From Bacteroidota bacterium (lineage in GTDB: Bacteria > Bacteroidota > Bacteroidia > Flavobacteriales > Weeksellaceae), in contig JAEXBA010000097.1 of the NCBI GenBank assembly GCA_023457935.1, forward strand, positions 1 to 31,836: DNA of 31,836 nucleotides, given 5' to 3'. Each line of letters starts with the position of its first letter. The first letter of the stretch is position 1. Both the position numbers and the translations under genes were made by a program. Under the pieces are notes generated by a model. That model searched no databases, was not told the origin of the DNA, and saw only the letters and a program-made list of their open reading frames with translations. Positions 17,877 to 25,346 of this stretch are shown piece after piece.

Positions 17877-19433
17877 TTATTTTTTTGTCCCGTAAATCAG
17901 CAGAAGCTGGATGTGTTTGTCATTCGAAGGATCTGCACCCACAAAAACAAGACGGTGCGGATCGTACGAACGCGTATTGTACTGTTGTCCGTACAGCGAA
18001 CCACTGTCGGTATTAAGGTGGAAATCGCCGATATGAATCTGGAATTCCTTGTTTGGTGAATCCGTTTCAATAATATCTTTAACAGACTTCGTTACAGCAA
18101 AATCGTAATAAGCCGGGTTGGATTTAAGGTCGTATGCTTTTATCAAAGCAAAATTAGGCGAACCTGCAAGCGCATCGATATCCGGAAGAACAGATGTTAC
18201 CCCCTGAACATTCTGGAGAAACACAAATCCGGAAGGCTTCCCGTAATTGTTGTTCCAAAGGTCTTTGTCGGTATGAATCCTAACTCTCGCAGAGATAATA
18301 CCGATTTTTTCCTGCTGAAACTTGCTTCTGAGCGTAGCAACTGTTGCATCCGAAAGTTTGAATCCAACACTCGGACCGCCCATTCCCTGTGCAAACAGCT
18401 TGGTATCGTTAACGGTAGAATTATCAATTGCCTGTACCGGCGTTCCGGAACGGTTATACTGATATTGCCCAATATGAACATTCCCGCTGCCGAGGTTGAA
18501 TTTATGGGTTGCCTGAGGACGCGTCGTTGTTCCGTTTTCAGTTTTATCGTACTTGTAGTACATTGTGATTTCCGCATCTTCCGGGTTGATATGAAAAATA
18601 TACCCGTCGTTTTCTGCCACGGAAATTCTTAAACCTTTAAAATAACGGATGAATCCTGCAGCATCTTTCAGCTCCGGAGTTCCCTGTTTAGCAATGATTT
18701 TGGTCTGAAAAAATCCTGGATCAAGATCAACTCTAAGCGAGGGTACACGATTCAGCAGTTCAGAATTGTCTGAATCTTTTGTAATTTTTACCTCTGTTAT
18801 ATTGCCGTCAAATGTTTTTGATCCCAACAGCTGAGAATATGCAAAATTCTGGTTGGAGTATACTGTATCTGTTGAAGATTTCAGAAATTCGTCCACTTCA
18901 TGAACATTTACGGTAAATAATGCCGGTGCACCACCGATTTTTGCGTTACCGTATTTTAGCACAGGATAGGATTTCACTTCTTTTTTCGCTGGAATATTCC
19001 CTTCAGAAAAGATATAGTTCTCATCTGTAGTGGTGGTTACAGAATCTGCAGCATAACGCGGCTTCAGAGTCATAACAACCGAATCCACAACGGCATTGGC
19101 ACCAAAATCCGGATTATAGGTATTCATTCTTACCTGTGTAATATAGGAAGCTTTCTGCATTCCGAAAACAGGTTCAGAAAACGCACCGATTGGCGCATAC
19201 TGCTGAATGGCGGATCCTACAACTCCAATCTTGAAAGCATCACTTCTGATCACATCATTATTGCTGATATTCCATGCATCCAGCGGATAACTCACTTCGT
19301 TTCCTTCAGCACCGGTTCCGCTGAACAACTGTTCTCCCAAACGGTCCGCTTCCGGCTCACAGTTTAATAAAAAAACACTTCCGAAAACAATAACAGAAGC
19401 GGTGTAAAGAAATTTCTTAATATTAATAACCAT
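17877..19433 (-). CDS. DUF4270 family lipoprotein
   Basis: A 518-residue predicted lipoprotein: after a hydrophobic signal segment (about residues 8-25), a lipobox LLNC precedes an acidic start of the mature chain. The body is beta-rich and resembles the Bacteroidota DUF4270 family of unknown function. The long frame begins with TTG at 19442, so the ATG at 19433 is preferred. It sits 11 bases after the GT5-like gene and 28 before glmS, a neighbourhood I recall as common in Flavobacteriia near panC. The link to amino-sugar or polysaccharide supply is inferred from context only. Confidence 0.8.
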   Translation of the reverse strand: MVINIKKFLYTASVIVFGSVFLLNCEPEADRLGEQLFSGTGAEGNEVSYPLDAWNISNNDVIRSDAFKIGVVGSAIQQYAPIGAFSEPVFGMQKASYITQVRMNTYNPDFGANAVVDSVVMTLKPRYAADSVTTTTDENYIFSEGNIPAKKEVKSYPVLKYGNAKIGGAPALFTVNVHEVDEFLKSSTDTVYSNQNFAYSQLLGSKTFDGNITEVKITKDSDNSELLNRVPSLRVDLDPGFFQTKIIAKQGTPELKDAAGFIRYFKGLRISVAENDGYIFHINPEDAEITMYYKYDKTENGTTTRPQATHKFNLGSGNVHIGQYQYNRSGTPVQAIDNSTVNDTKLFAQGMGGPSVGFKLSDATVATLRSKFQQEKIGIISARVRIHTDKDLWNNNYGKPSGFVFLQNVQGVTSVLPDIDALAGSPNFALIKAYDLKSNPAYYDFAVTKSVKDIIETDSPNKEFQIHIGDFHLNTDSGSLYGQQYNTRSYDPHRLVFVGADPSNDKHIQLLLIYGTKK

Positions 19434-19444
19434 TAAATTCAAAT

Positions 19445-20215
19445 TTAATATACTTTTTCGATGGAATCGACATCCAAATACTCGGATTTCGAAGTTTTGG
19501 TCGCATTATAGGCTTTGTCAAGATCACCTTCAAGGAATTCGTCACCTTTCAGGACAACATCTACAAACTGCATGCTGTCAATAACAAAATTTTCTGCTGT
19601 AGGTTTCTTGATTGCAGAAAGATCTTTAATATGGTCAAACTTCAGTTTTTCTTCAACAGATTTGCTCAGTTCAAGCGGATCTTCGTTGTAAAGTGAAAGA
19701 ACAAATTTGGTATCGTTGAAATAATAATCGTTCTTGTAAAAGGTTTTCAGATACAGAGGAACAAAAGAAGACATCCAGCCGTTAAGATGAATAACGTCCG
19801 GAACCCAGTTCAGTTTCTTGATGGTTTCAATTACTCCACGGGCAAAGAAAATGGCACGCTCATCATTATCATCAAAAGCTTTTCCATCTTCGTCGAAATA
19901 AAACTGTTTTCTCTTGAAATACTCTTCATTGTCGATAAAATAAACCTGAAGTCTCTCTCCCGGTAAAGAAGCCACTTTAATAATAAGCGGCTGGTCCAGA
20001 TCGTTGATGATTATATTCATTCCAGAAAGGCGGATCACCTCATGAAGCTGGAATTTTCTTTCGCTGATGACACCAAATCTCGGCATAAAGACTCTTACGT
20101 CATTACCTTCACTGTGCATCTTCAGCGCCATTTTACTTACCAGAGATCCAATATTGCTGTCTTCCTGATAAGGATACATTTCCGTAGTAATGTATAATAT
20201 TTTTTGATTGGGCAT
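19445..20215 (-). CDS. Half-length glycogen/starch synthase-like protein (GT5 N-terminal domain only)
   Basis: The 256-residue protein resembles only the N-terminal Rossmann domain of glycogen synthase. The opening KILYITTEMYPY (residues 5-16) aligns with the GT5 start, and VRVFMPRFG (40-48) and DVIHLNGWMSSFVPLYLK also fit. The whole C-terminal ADP-glucose domain of the roughly 480-residue enzymes is absent. The KxGG motif that should follow the EMYP segment reads DSNIGSL, so the usual lysine is missing. Synthase activity is therefore doubtful. The ATG at 20215 is preferred over an upstream TTG. It heads the operon with DUF4270 and glmS and is divergent from panC. Confidence 0.75.
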   Translation of the reverse strand: MPNQKILYITTEMYPYQEDSNIGSLVSKMALKMHSEGNDVRVFMPRFGVISERKFQLHEVIRLSGMNIIINDLDQPLIIKVASLPGERLQVYFIDNEEYFKRKQFYFDEDGKAFDDNDERAIFFARGVIETIKKLNWVPDVIHLNGWMSSFVPLYLKTFYKNDYYFNDTKFVLSLYNEDPLELSKSVEEKLKFDHIKDLSAIKKPTAENFVIDSMQFVDVVLKGDEFLEGDLDKAYNATKTSKSEYLDVDSIEKVY

Positions 20216-20260
20216 AAATACTGTTTTTATAATGCCCTGAAGTAAGGACACAATATTATG

Positions 20261-20268
20261 CAAAAATA
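20261..20268 (-). promoter_or_regulatory. -7 element of the GT5-like/DUF4270/glmS operon
   Basis: TATTTTTG on the minus strand matches TAnnTTTG. The predicted transcript start is about 39 bases before the ATG at 20215. No clear TTG is seen at -33. Confidence 0.4.
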
Positions 20269-20306
20269 CAAATTTTTAAACGAATCGTATTTAATTAACA
20301 TTTTTT

Positions 20307-20368
20307 AATAAAACGGCGCCCTCTGCTGAGCAGGAATAAACAGCCGTTTCGGGCGCAGCGAATAAAAC
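20307..20368. repeat. GC-rich element bounded by 8-bp direct repeats
   Basis: AATAAAAC occurs at 20307-20314 and 20361-20368, and a shorter AATAAAC at 20335-20341. The stretches between are GC-rich, unlike the AT-rich flanks. AAACGGC (20311-20317) can pair with GCCGTTT (20343-20349), and CTG/CAG can form an inner hairpin. An alternative pairing uses GGCGCCC and GGGCGC. It lies in the panC/GT5 divergent intergenic region. Confidence 0.5.
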
Positions 20369-20424
20369 TGATTACGGAATTATTTTTTTTGCTAAATTTA
20401 CATTAAACATTGAAAAATCAACTT

Positions 20425-21273
20425 ATGGAAGTTCTTCGCAGCAAAAGTCAGCTCAGGGCATACATTGAGCGTAATAAGGAAATGGGTAAGAAAGTGGGTT
20501 TTGCACCAACAATGGGAGCGCTTCATCAGGGCCACATTTCGCTGTACGAAAAAGCGCGGAAGGAAAACGACCTTGTTATTTCATCTATTTTCGTTAATCC
20601 TACGCAGTTCAACAATGCGAACGATCTGAAAAAATATCCCCGCAAAGTAGACTCGGACATTCAGATACTTGAAAATTCCGGAGTAGTGGACGCCGTTTAT
20701 ATTCCGGCCGTGGAAGACATTTATCCGGACGGCGCAACAAGCAGACAATATGATTTCAACGGTCTGGAAAAAGAAATGGAAGGACAGTCTCGCCCCGGGC
20801 ATTTTGACGGTGTAGGAACCGTGGTTGAAGAACTTTTCCGCCAAATAAAACCAGACAATGCCTATTTCGGGAAGAAAGATTATCAGCAGCTTGCCATTAT
20901 ACGGACGCTGGTGAAGAAAACGGGTTTACCTGTAAAGATTCACGGTGTACCTACGTTTCGCGAAGAAAGCGGACTGGCCATGAGCTCGCGCAATGAAAGA
21001 CTGACCCCTGAGCAGAGAGACGCAGCTAAAATCATCCATGAAACATTGGTGAAAGTTAACGACTGGTTCCGGATTATCACAATTCCAGAAATTAATGAGC
21101 GCGTTCGTGATATTTTTGAAGACCAGCGCGGAATGGTGATGGAATATTTCAAGATTGCCGATGAAGAAACGCTTAAAGAAACCGACTTCTTTTATAAAGA
21201 CCGAAGCTACAGGGCTTTCATCGTGGTTTTTGTGGGTGATGTACGGCTGATCGACAACATGCATCTGGACTGA
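20425..21273 (+). CDS. panC: Pantoate-beta-alanine ligase (pantothenate synthetase)
   Basis: PanC joins pantoate and beta-alanine with ATP to make pantothenate, the coenzyme A precursor. The 282-residue protein has the adenylate-forming nucleotidyltransferase fold. HxGH is present as H34 and H37 in PTMGALHQGHISL, IFVNPTQFN follows near residue 55, and the MSSRNERL motif corresponds to the family KMSKS-like loop. The frame to 20410 starts with TTG; the ATG at 20425 fits the family better. Upstream, TAAATTTA at 20393-20400 is a near-consensus -7. panC is divergent from the GT5-like operon. Confidence 0.96.
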   Translation: MEVLRSKSQLRAYIERNKEMGKKVGFAPTMGALHQGHISLYEKARKENDLVISSIFVNPTQFNNANDLKKYPRKVDSDIQILENSGVVDAVYIPAVEDIYPDGATSRQYDFNGLEKEMEGQSRPGHFDGVGTVVEELFRQIKPDNAYFGKKDYQQLAIIRTLVKKTGLPVKIHGVPTFREESGLAMSSRNERLTPEQRDAAKIIHETLVKVNDWFRIITIPEINERVRDIFEDQRGMVMEYFKIADEETLKETDFFYKDRSYRAFIVVFVGDVRLIDNMHLD

Positions 21274-21295
21274 AACTGAAACATAATAAAAACAT

Positions 21296-21323
21296 CAAAG
21301 GCCCTCCTGACGGAAGGCCTTTG
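21296..21323 (-). terminator. Terminator of the tRNA Lys-Leu-Lys cluster
   Basis: CAAAGGCC pairs with GGCCTTTG (8 bp), extended inside by TCC/GGA with a 4-base loop. On the minus strand it is followed by ATGTTTTTATT. On the plus strand no U tract follows, so it is less convincing for panC. Confidence 0.7.
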
Positions 21324-21377
21324 AACACCAAATCACAAAATATTAATATGAAAAAAATTTACTTTTCAGCAAATTTG

Positions 21378-21450
21378 TGACCTGGCTGGGATTCGAACCC
21401 AGGACCCATACATTAAAAGTGTATTGCTCTACCAGCTGAGCTACCAGGTC
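21378..21450 (-). tRNA. tRNA-Lys(TTT), copy 1
   Basis: A 73-base tRNA with acceptor stem GACCTGG/CCAGGTC, discriminator A, D-arm AGCTCAGCTGGTAGAGC, anticodon loop CTTTTAA and T loop TTCGAAT. The anticodon is UUU. CCA is not encoded. It is identical in sequence to the copy at 21668-21740. It is a likely substrate of TsaD and MtaB encoded in this window. Confidence 0.97.
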
Positions 21451-21547
21451 GGTCTTTTATAAGCGATTAATGACAGCCGATAAGTGATTTGGAAACTTAT
21501 CTTGATAAATTACCATCTATCATTGATCACAGATCATTTATTTTCTG

Positions 21548-21630
21548 TGCCTGCGACTGGACTCGAACCAGCACATCCTTAGGAAACCACCCCCTCAAGA
21601 TGGCGTGTCTACCAATTTCACCACACAGGC
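21548..21630 (-). tRNA. tRNA-Leu(GAG)
   Basis: An 83-base class II tRNA with a long variable arm, acceptor GCCTGTG/CGCAGGC (one G-U pair), discriminator A, and anticodon stem CCATC/GGTGG around loop TTGAGGG, giving GAG (reads CUC and CUU). CCA is not encoded. Its 5' end directly follows the T tract of the terminator-like hairpin at 21640-21654. Confidence 0.95.
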
Positions 21631-21639
21631 AAAAAAAAA

Positions 21640-21654
21640 CCGTAAAGCTTACGG
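21640..21654 (-). terminator. Terminator-like hairpin between tRNA-Lys copy 2 and tRNA-Leu
   Basis: CCGTAA pairs with TTACGG around a 3-base loop. On the minus strand it is followed by T9, and the tRNA-Leu 5' end is the very next base. Either tRNA-Leu depends on read-through, or the hairpin is a processing signal. Confidence 0.65.
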
Positions 21655-21667
21655 ATTTTTTAGGTTG

Positions 21668-21740
21668 TGACCTGGCTGGGATTCGAACCCAGGACCCATA
21701 CATTAAAAGTGTATTGCTCTACCAGCTGAGCTACCAGGTC
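21668..21740 (-). tRNA. tRNA-Lys(TTT), copy 2
   Basis: Identical over all 73 bases to the tRNA-Lys at 21378-21450, including short flanks (TGTGA on one side, CGG on the other). It is the promoter-proximal gene of the three-tRNA cluster. Confidence 0.97.
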
Positions 21741-21780
21741 GGCCACTTATCAGCAGTATTACCTGCTTTCAAAAGTGGTG

Positions 21781-21809
21781 CAAAGATAAGGCTTTTTTTA
21801 AATTCTCAA
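21781..21809 (-). promoter_or_regulatory. Promoter of the tRNA Lys-Leu-Lys cluster
   Basis: On the minus strand TTG (21809-21807), 18 bases, then TATCTTTG (21788-21781), a full match to the Bacteroidota consensus. It lies 40 bases upstream of the first tRNA. Confidence 0.65.
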
Positions 21810-21842
21810 AATTTTTTTAGTAATTTGTATAAATAAATATTC

Positions 21843-22361
21843 ATGCTGATAACACTCGTTGGATACATGGGCAGCGGTAAGTCTCACATCGCCAAAGTTT
21901 TGAGCCAGAAAACCGGCTATTCGCTGATAGATCTTGACAAGGAAATTTCCAAAAGAAACGGAATGTCGGTTACAGATATTTTTGAGTCTAAAGGTGAAAT
22001 ATACTTCAGAAAACAGGAAAAAAACCTGTTGGAAGAAATCCTGGCCAGCAGAACTAACTGTATATTAAGTTTGGGAGGCGGAACTCCTGCCTATTACAAT
22101 AATATGGAAATCATCAACCATAATTCGGTGAGTTTCTTCCTGAGAACACCGGTTAATATTCTGGCTGAACGGCTTTCCCGGCAGAAAGCGAAAAGACCGC
22201 TGATTGCCCATCTTGAAGATGAGGAAATTCCGGAATTCATTGCAAAACATCTGTTTGAGCGTAACCCTTTTTACAGCAAAGCACAGTTTACCATTGACAC
22301 AAAAGACAAAACACCGGACGAAATAGCGGATGAAATTATCGCGAAAATCCCTTCAGTTTAA
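21843..22361 (+). CDS. aroK: Shikimate kinase
   Basis: It phosphorylates shikimate at O3 in aromatic amino-acid synthesis. The 172-residue protein has the P-loop GYMGSGKS (residues 7-14), the substrate-binding DLDKEI near 30, FRKQE near 56, the LSLGGGTP motif near 75-82, and RPLIA in the lid region. The length is typical. It starts 34 bases beyond the tRNA-cluster promoter on the opposite strand. Its stop overlaps the convergent S4-domain gene by 4 bases. Confidence 0.95.
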   Translation: MLITLVGYMGSGKSHIAKVLSQKTGYSLIDLDKEISKRNGMSVTDIFESKGEIYFRKQEKNLLEEILASRTNCILSLGGGTPAYYNNMEIINHNSVSFFLRTPVNILAERLSRQKAKRPLIAHLEDEEIPEFIAKHLFERNPFYSKAQFTIDTKDKTPDEIADEIIAKIPSV

Positions 22362-22792
22362 TCCTCATTTTCTTCATCCAAGCTGCGGAAAAAATCATCC
22401 CAGCCAGAATCATCGGATTCCGCTTGCTCGGACAGCGTAAAACCATCAATTTCACGGCGGTCTTTCTTGGTTGGCCTTCCCTCTCCTCTGGAGCGGTAAT
22501 AGTTCTGCTCCATCCGGCGCAGTTTCAGAAGTTCGTACTGTTCTTTTTCCGTCATATCCTTAATATGAAGAGGAACCAGTTTTGCACCCAAACGGCTCTT
22601 GGGAATCTGAATAACCTTAATTTTATAGTCGATCTGGTTTTTGCGGATCTTTATGGTATCGCCTTCTTTTACTTCCCGCGAAGACTTTACGGGATTTTCT
22701 CCAATGGAAACCCTATTTTTCTTTATCTCATCAGAAGCTAACGTTCTCGTCTTGTAAATCCGAACGCTCCACAAAAATTTATCGATTCTCAT
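22358..22792 (-). CDS. S4-domain RNA-binding protein, Hsp15-like
   Basis: A 144-residue protein whose N-terminal 60 residues form an S4 RNA-binding domain: MRIDKFLWSVRIYKTRTLA, then VSIGENPVKSSREVKEGD. The C-terminal part is charged, with Arg/Lys-rich RGEGRPTKKDRRE and an acidic end. The layout matches Hsp15/YrfH (HslR), which binds 50S subunits carrying stalled nascent chains. A ribosome rescue role is inferred from the family. It shares its last 4 bases with the convergent aroK end. Confidence 0.85.
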   Translation of the reverse strand: MRIDKFLWSVRIYKTRTLASDEIKKNRVSIGENPVKSSREVKEGDTIKIRKNQIDYKIKVIQIPKSRLGAKLVPLHIKDMTEKEQYELLKLRRMEQNYYRSRGEGRPTKKDRREIDGFTLSEQAESDDSGWDDFFRSLDEENED

Positions 22793-22801
22793 ATTTTTTG
22801 C

Positions 22802-22809
22802 TACTTTTG
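22802..22809 (+). promoter_or_regulatory. -7 element of the FKBP-like lipoprotein gene
   Basis: TACTTTTG matches TAnnTTTG, 36 bases before the ATG at 22846. The -33 site is weak (TTA at a 20-base spacing). Confidence 0.45.
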
Positions 22810-22845
22810 CTGAACTTATTTTTTAAGCAATATAATAAAAAGAAC

Positions 22846-23568
22846 ATGAAAAAAATCTTCCTCTATACTGCAGTTGCAATGATAACCCTATCAGCATGCA
22901 GAAAAGATGATGAAAACACTGTTGAAACAGTGGACATACAAACCCAGAATGCCTATGATGATGAAGCGATCGTAAAATTCCTGGATCAGTACTACTTCGA
23001 TCAGGAAGGAAATATCAAGCAGTTCAGTTCTTCAGATGATTCTGATGATCTTTACCCGAAACTTTCTTCCTATTCTCCTGTAAAACTGCCTTCAGGTGTA
23101 ACATACATCGTAAGACCAGGCGCACAGCCGGCAGCCGGTAAAACCATCGGAGCGACAGATGCGATAAAACTGATGGGCTCTTCAACTTCTTACATTGCCA
23201 GAAAAACAGACGGAATTGTTGCTTTCAACAACGGTGTAACCTTTCGGAATACCATTACAGGCAGCGGAGTTCCGGAAAACGACCCTTATTACTACTACGC
23301 TAAGAAAAGCGTGCGTAACACTTATGAAAAGGAAAGAAGCTTCTTTGAAATTGAAGGTTTTCGCGAAGCGCTTGTTAACTTCAAGAGCTTTGAAATTCCG
23401 GATTCAGACAACTACAATCTGCAGGGCGTAATTATTGTTCCCTCGAGAGCCGCTTACGCACGTGATGAAAATGTAAATGATGCACAGGCAGTTAAATTCA
23501 CCGACCGCAGTTTTGTCTTTAATTTCCAGGTTTATAAAACGTCAGAGCGTCCGGCGTCTGAACTTTAA
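22846..23568 (+). CDS. FKBP-like lipoprotein (possibly degenerate peptidyl-prolyl isomerase)
   Basis: The 240-residue protein has a lipoprotein signal peptide with Cys18 (LSAC), then an acidic linker. The C-terminal half has the order of an FKBP fold: FFEIEGFREALVNFK resembles the FKBP helix segment, VIIVPSRAAYARDEN resembles the IPxxLAYG strand, and FVFNFQVYKT resembles the final strand. The usual Trp of that helix is Phe here, and the early FKBP strands are poorly matched, so isomerase activity is uncertain. GldI-type lipoproteins of Bacteroidota have this architecture. The ATG at 22846 is clearly preferred over an upstream frame. It is monocistronic with its own terminator. Confidence 0.6.
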   Translation: MKKIFLYTAVAMITLSACRKDDENTVETVDIQTQNAYDDEAIVKFLDQYYFDQEGNIKQFSSSDDSDDLYPKLSSYSPVKLPSGVTYIVRPGAQPAAGKTIGATDAIKLMGSSTSYIARKTDGIVAFNNGVTFRNTITGSGVPENDPYYYYAKKSVRNTYEKERSFFEIEGFREALVNFKSFEIPDSDNYNLQGVIIVPSRAAYARDENVNDAQAVKFTDRSFVFNFQVYKTSERPASEL

Positions 23569-23592
23569 TAAATCATCAAAATCAAAAAAAAT

Positions 23593-23618
23593 AAAGAGAT
23601 TCCATCTGGGATCTCTTT
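23593..23618. terminator. Bidirectional terminator between convergent genes
   Basis: AAAGAGAT pairs with ATCTCTTT, extended by a G-U and two G-C pairs around a 4-base loop. On the plus strand TTTTT follows; on the minus strand TTTATTTTTTTT follows. It serves the lipoprotein gene (plus) and the glutamate-synthase-like gene (minus). Confidence 0.88.
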
Positions 23619-23623
23619 TTAAT

Positions 23624-25129
23624 TTATCTGCGGACATTTCCTAAAATATCCGGGAAGTACACATCAGAAAGATGCTCAAATTCATCTCCGCGCATAAACA
23701 TGGTCGCATCCACATCAGAGTAATTTTCTTTGCCTGCAGCAGCAATCAGTTCGTTGCAGGTATGCAGGGTGTTCTTATGAAAATGGTAAACCCTTTCTGA
23801 TTTATCGGTAACATCAAGGCCTTTTATCAGCATTTTATCCTGTGTAGCCACACCGGTCGGGCAGTGGTTGTTGTTGCATCGCAAGGCTTGAATACAGCCC
23901 AACGCAAACATAAATCCGCGGGCATTATTACACATATCCGCTCCCATCGCAACTGCCCGGAGAATATCCAGTGAAGTAAGAACTTTGCCGCTGGCAATTA
24001 CCCTGATTTTATCCCGTACATTATAGGTATTCAAGGTACGGTTAACAAAAATGAGTGCGGGTTCAAGCGGCATTCCAACGCCATCCGAAAATTCAGGAGG
24101 CGCGGCACCTGTTCCGCCTTCTGCGCCATCGACAGTGATGAAGTCGGGATAAATCTTCAGAACATTCATCTGCACACAGATATCTTCAAATTCTTTCGTA
24201 TCACCGATACAAAGTTTAAAACCCACCGGTTTTCCGCCTGACAGTTCACGCAGTTTCTGCACGAATCTCAGCAGACCGGCCGCATCGGAAAATGCGGAAT
24301 GTCCCGGAGGCGAAATAATCGTCATTCCAGGTATAACGTGACGGATTTTTGCAATTTCCGGAGTATTTTTCACGCCCGGAAGAACTCCGCCGTGGCCCGG
24401 CTTTGCGCCTTGTGAAAGCTTGATCTCAATCATTTTCACATTATCCAGGTTTGCTTTTTCTGCAAATAGTTCCGGTGAGAATTTTCCTTCCTCATCACGG
24501 CATCCAAAATACCCTGTCCCAATTTGCCAGCAAAGATCACCACCTTCCAGATGATATGGTGAAATTCCGCCTTCGCCGGTATTATGGTAGAAATGGCCTT
24601 TCTTGGCGCCTCTGTTCAGAGAAATCTGCGCTCTGTCGCTCAGCGATCCGAAACTCATGGCCGAAATATTGAAAAGCGATGCTGAATACGGTTTTGTACA
24701 CTGCTCATTTCCAACTAAAACACGGGGAAGCTCTTCTTTAGGAGATTTTGCATAAATGGAATGCTTGATTCCTTCGTATTTGCGGTGATTCACTTCCAGC
24801 TGTGTTCCGAATGCAACGGTATCGCCAAGATTTTTTGCTCTTCTGTACGCAGCGGAACGCTGGTTACGCGGAAAAGGCTTCCCGTCCGTCTCACGTTCAA
24901 TAAAATATTGCTGCATTTCCGGCGAAATACTCTCAAAGAAATACCTGAAGTATCCCAAAACAGGAAAATTACGCAGAATAGCATGCTTGGTCTGCGTCAT
25001 ATTGTAAATTCCCAGCAGAAAAAGACAGGTCAGCAGAATCGGAAGCCAGTAATATCCGTTAATCAGGATGGCCAGAATCCATGTAAGAATTACCAGTACG
25101 ACACCCCATTTTACAAATTTATCTCTCAT
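23624..25129 (-). CDS. Membrane-anchored FMN-binding glutamate synthase-like protein
   Basis: The 501-residue protein has two N-terminal hydrophobic segments (about 7-24 and 28-42), followed by the FMN/synthase domain of the GltB large subunit. Motifs include NTGEGGISPYH, KLSQGAKPGHGG, DGAEGGTGAAP, and a C-x5-C-x4-C cluster (CIQALRC, then HCPTGVATQ) that in GltB binds a 3Fe-4S cluster. The glutaminase and the C-terminal GXGXG domains of full GltB are absent. Stand-alone forms like this are common; the true reaction is not established. The ATG at 25129 is clear. Confidence 0.88.
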   Translation of the reverse strand: MRDKFVKWGVVLVILTWILAILINGYYWLPILLTCLFLLGIYNMTQTKHAILRNFPVLGYFRYFFESISPEMQQYFIERETDGKPFPRNQRSAAYRRAKNLGDTVAFGTQLEVNHRKYEGIKHSIYAKSPKEELPRVLVGNEQCTKPYSASLFNISAMSFGSLSDRAQISLNRGAKKGHFYHNTGEGGISPYHLEGGDLCWQIGTGYFGCRDEEGKFSPELFAEKANLDNVKMIEIKLSQGAKPGHGGVLPGVKNTPEIAKIRHVIPGMTIISPPGHSAFSDAAGLLRFVQKLRELSGGKPVGFKLCIGDTKEFEDICVQMNVLKIYPDFITVDGAEGGTGAAPPEFSDGVGMPLEPALIFVNRTLNTYNVRDKIRVIASGKVLTSLDILRAVAMGADMCNNARGFMFALGCIQALRCNNNHCPTGVATQDKMLIKGLDVTDKSERVYHFHKNTLHTCNELIAAAGKENYSDVDATMFMRGDEFEHLSDVYFPDILGNVRR

Positions 25130-25145
25130 GCAGCAGTATTTATGA

Positions 25146-25153
25146 CAAAGTTA
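25146..25153 (-). promoter_or_regulatory. -7 element of the glutamate synthase-like gene
   Basis: TAACTTTG on the minus strand matches TAnnTTTG, 16 bases before the ATG. No TTG is seen at -33. Confidence 0.4.
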
Positions 25154-25346
25154 TTGATTCATTAAAAATAGGAATTTTAATGAAAATCAAACAATAATAA
25201 TCACATAATAGCAAAAGAACATCCAATCAACTGAAAGGATCGTTTAATGAGACATAAAAACCGCTTTCCATAATTTTTCCGGAATAACAGAGATGAGATA
25301 GAAAAAAGAGATTGGGTTTTAAGACCTTATCTATTTAAGTGAAACA

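Noticed and set aside
21378..21740. Duplicated tRNA-Lys as a possible integrative-element attachment site
   Set aside because: Only tRNA-Leu lies between the copies and there is no integrase; a simple tRNA gene duplication explains it.
21489..21836. A 115-codon plus-strand open frame
   Set aside because: It covers the antisense strand of tRNA-Leu and tRNA-Lys, so its translation is a tRNA artefact.
25130..25346. A small gene between mtaB and the glutamate synthase-like gene
   Set aside because: The 217-base gap is AT-rich with no supported frame; apart from the -7 element at 25146-25153 I see nothing in it.
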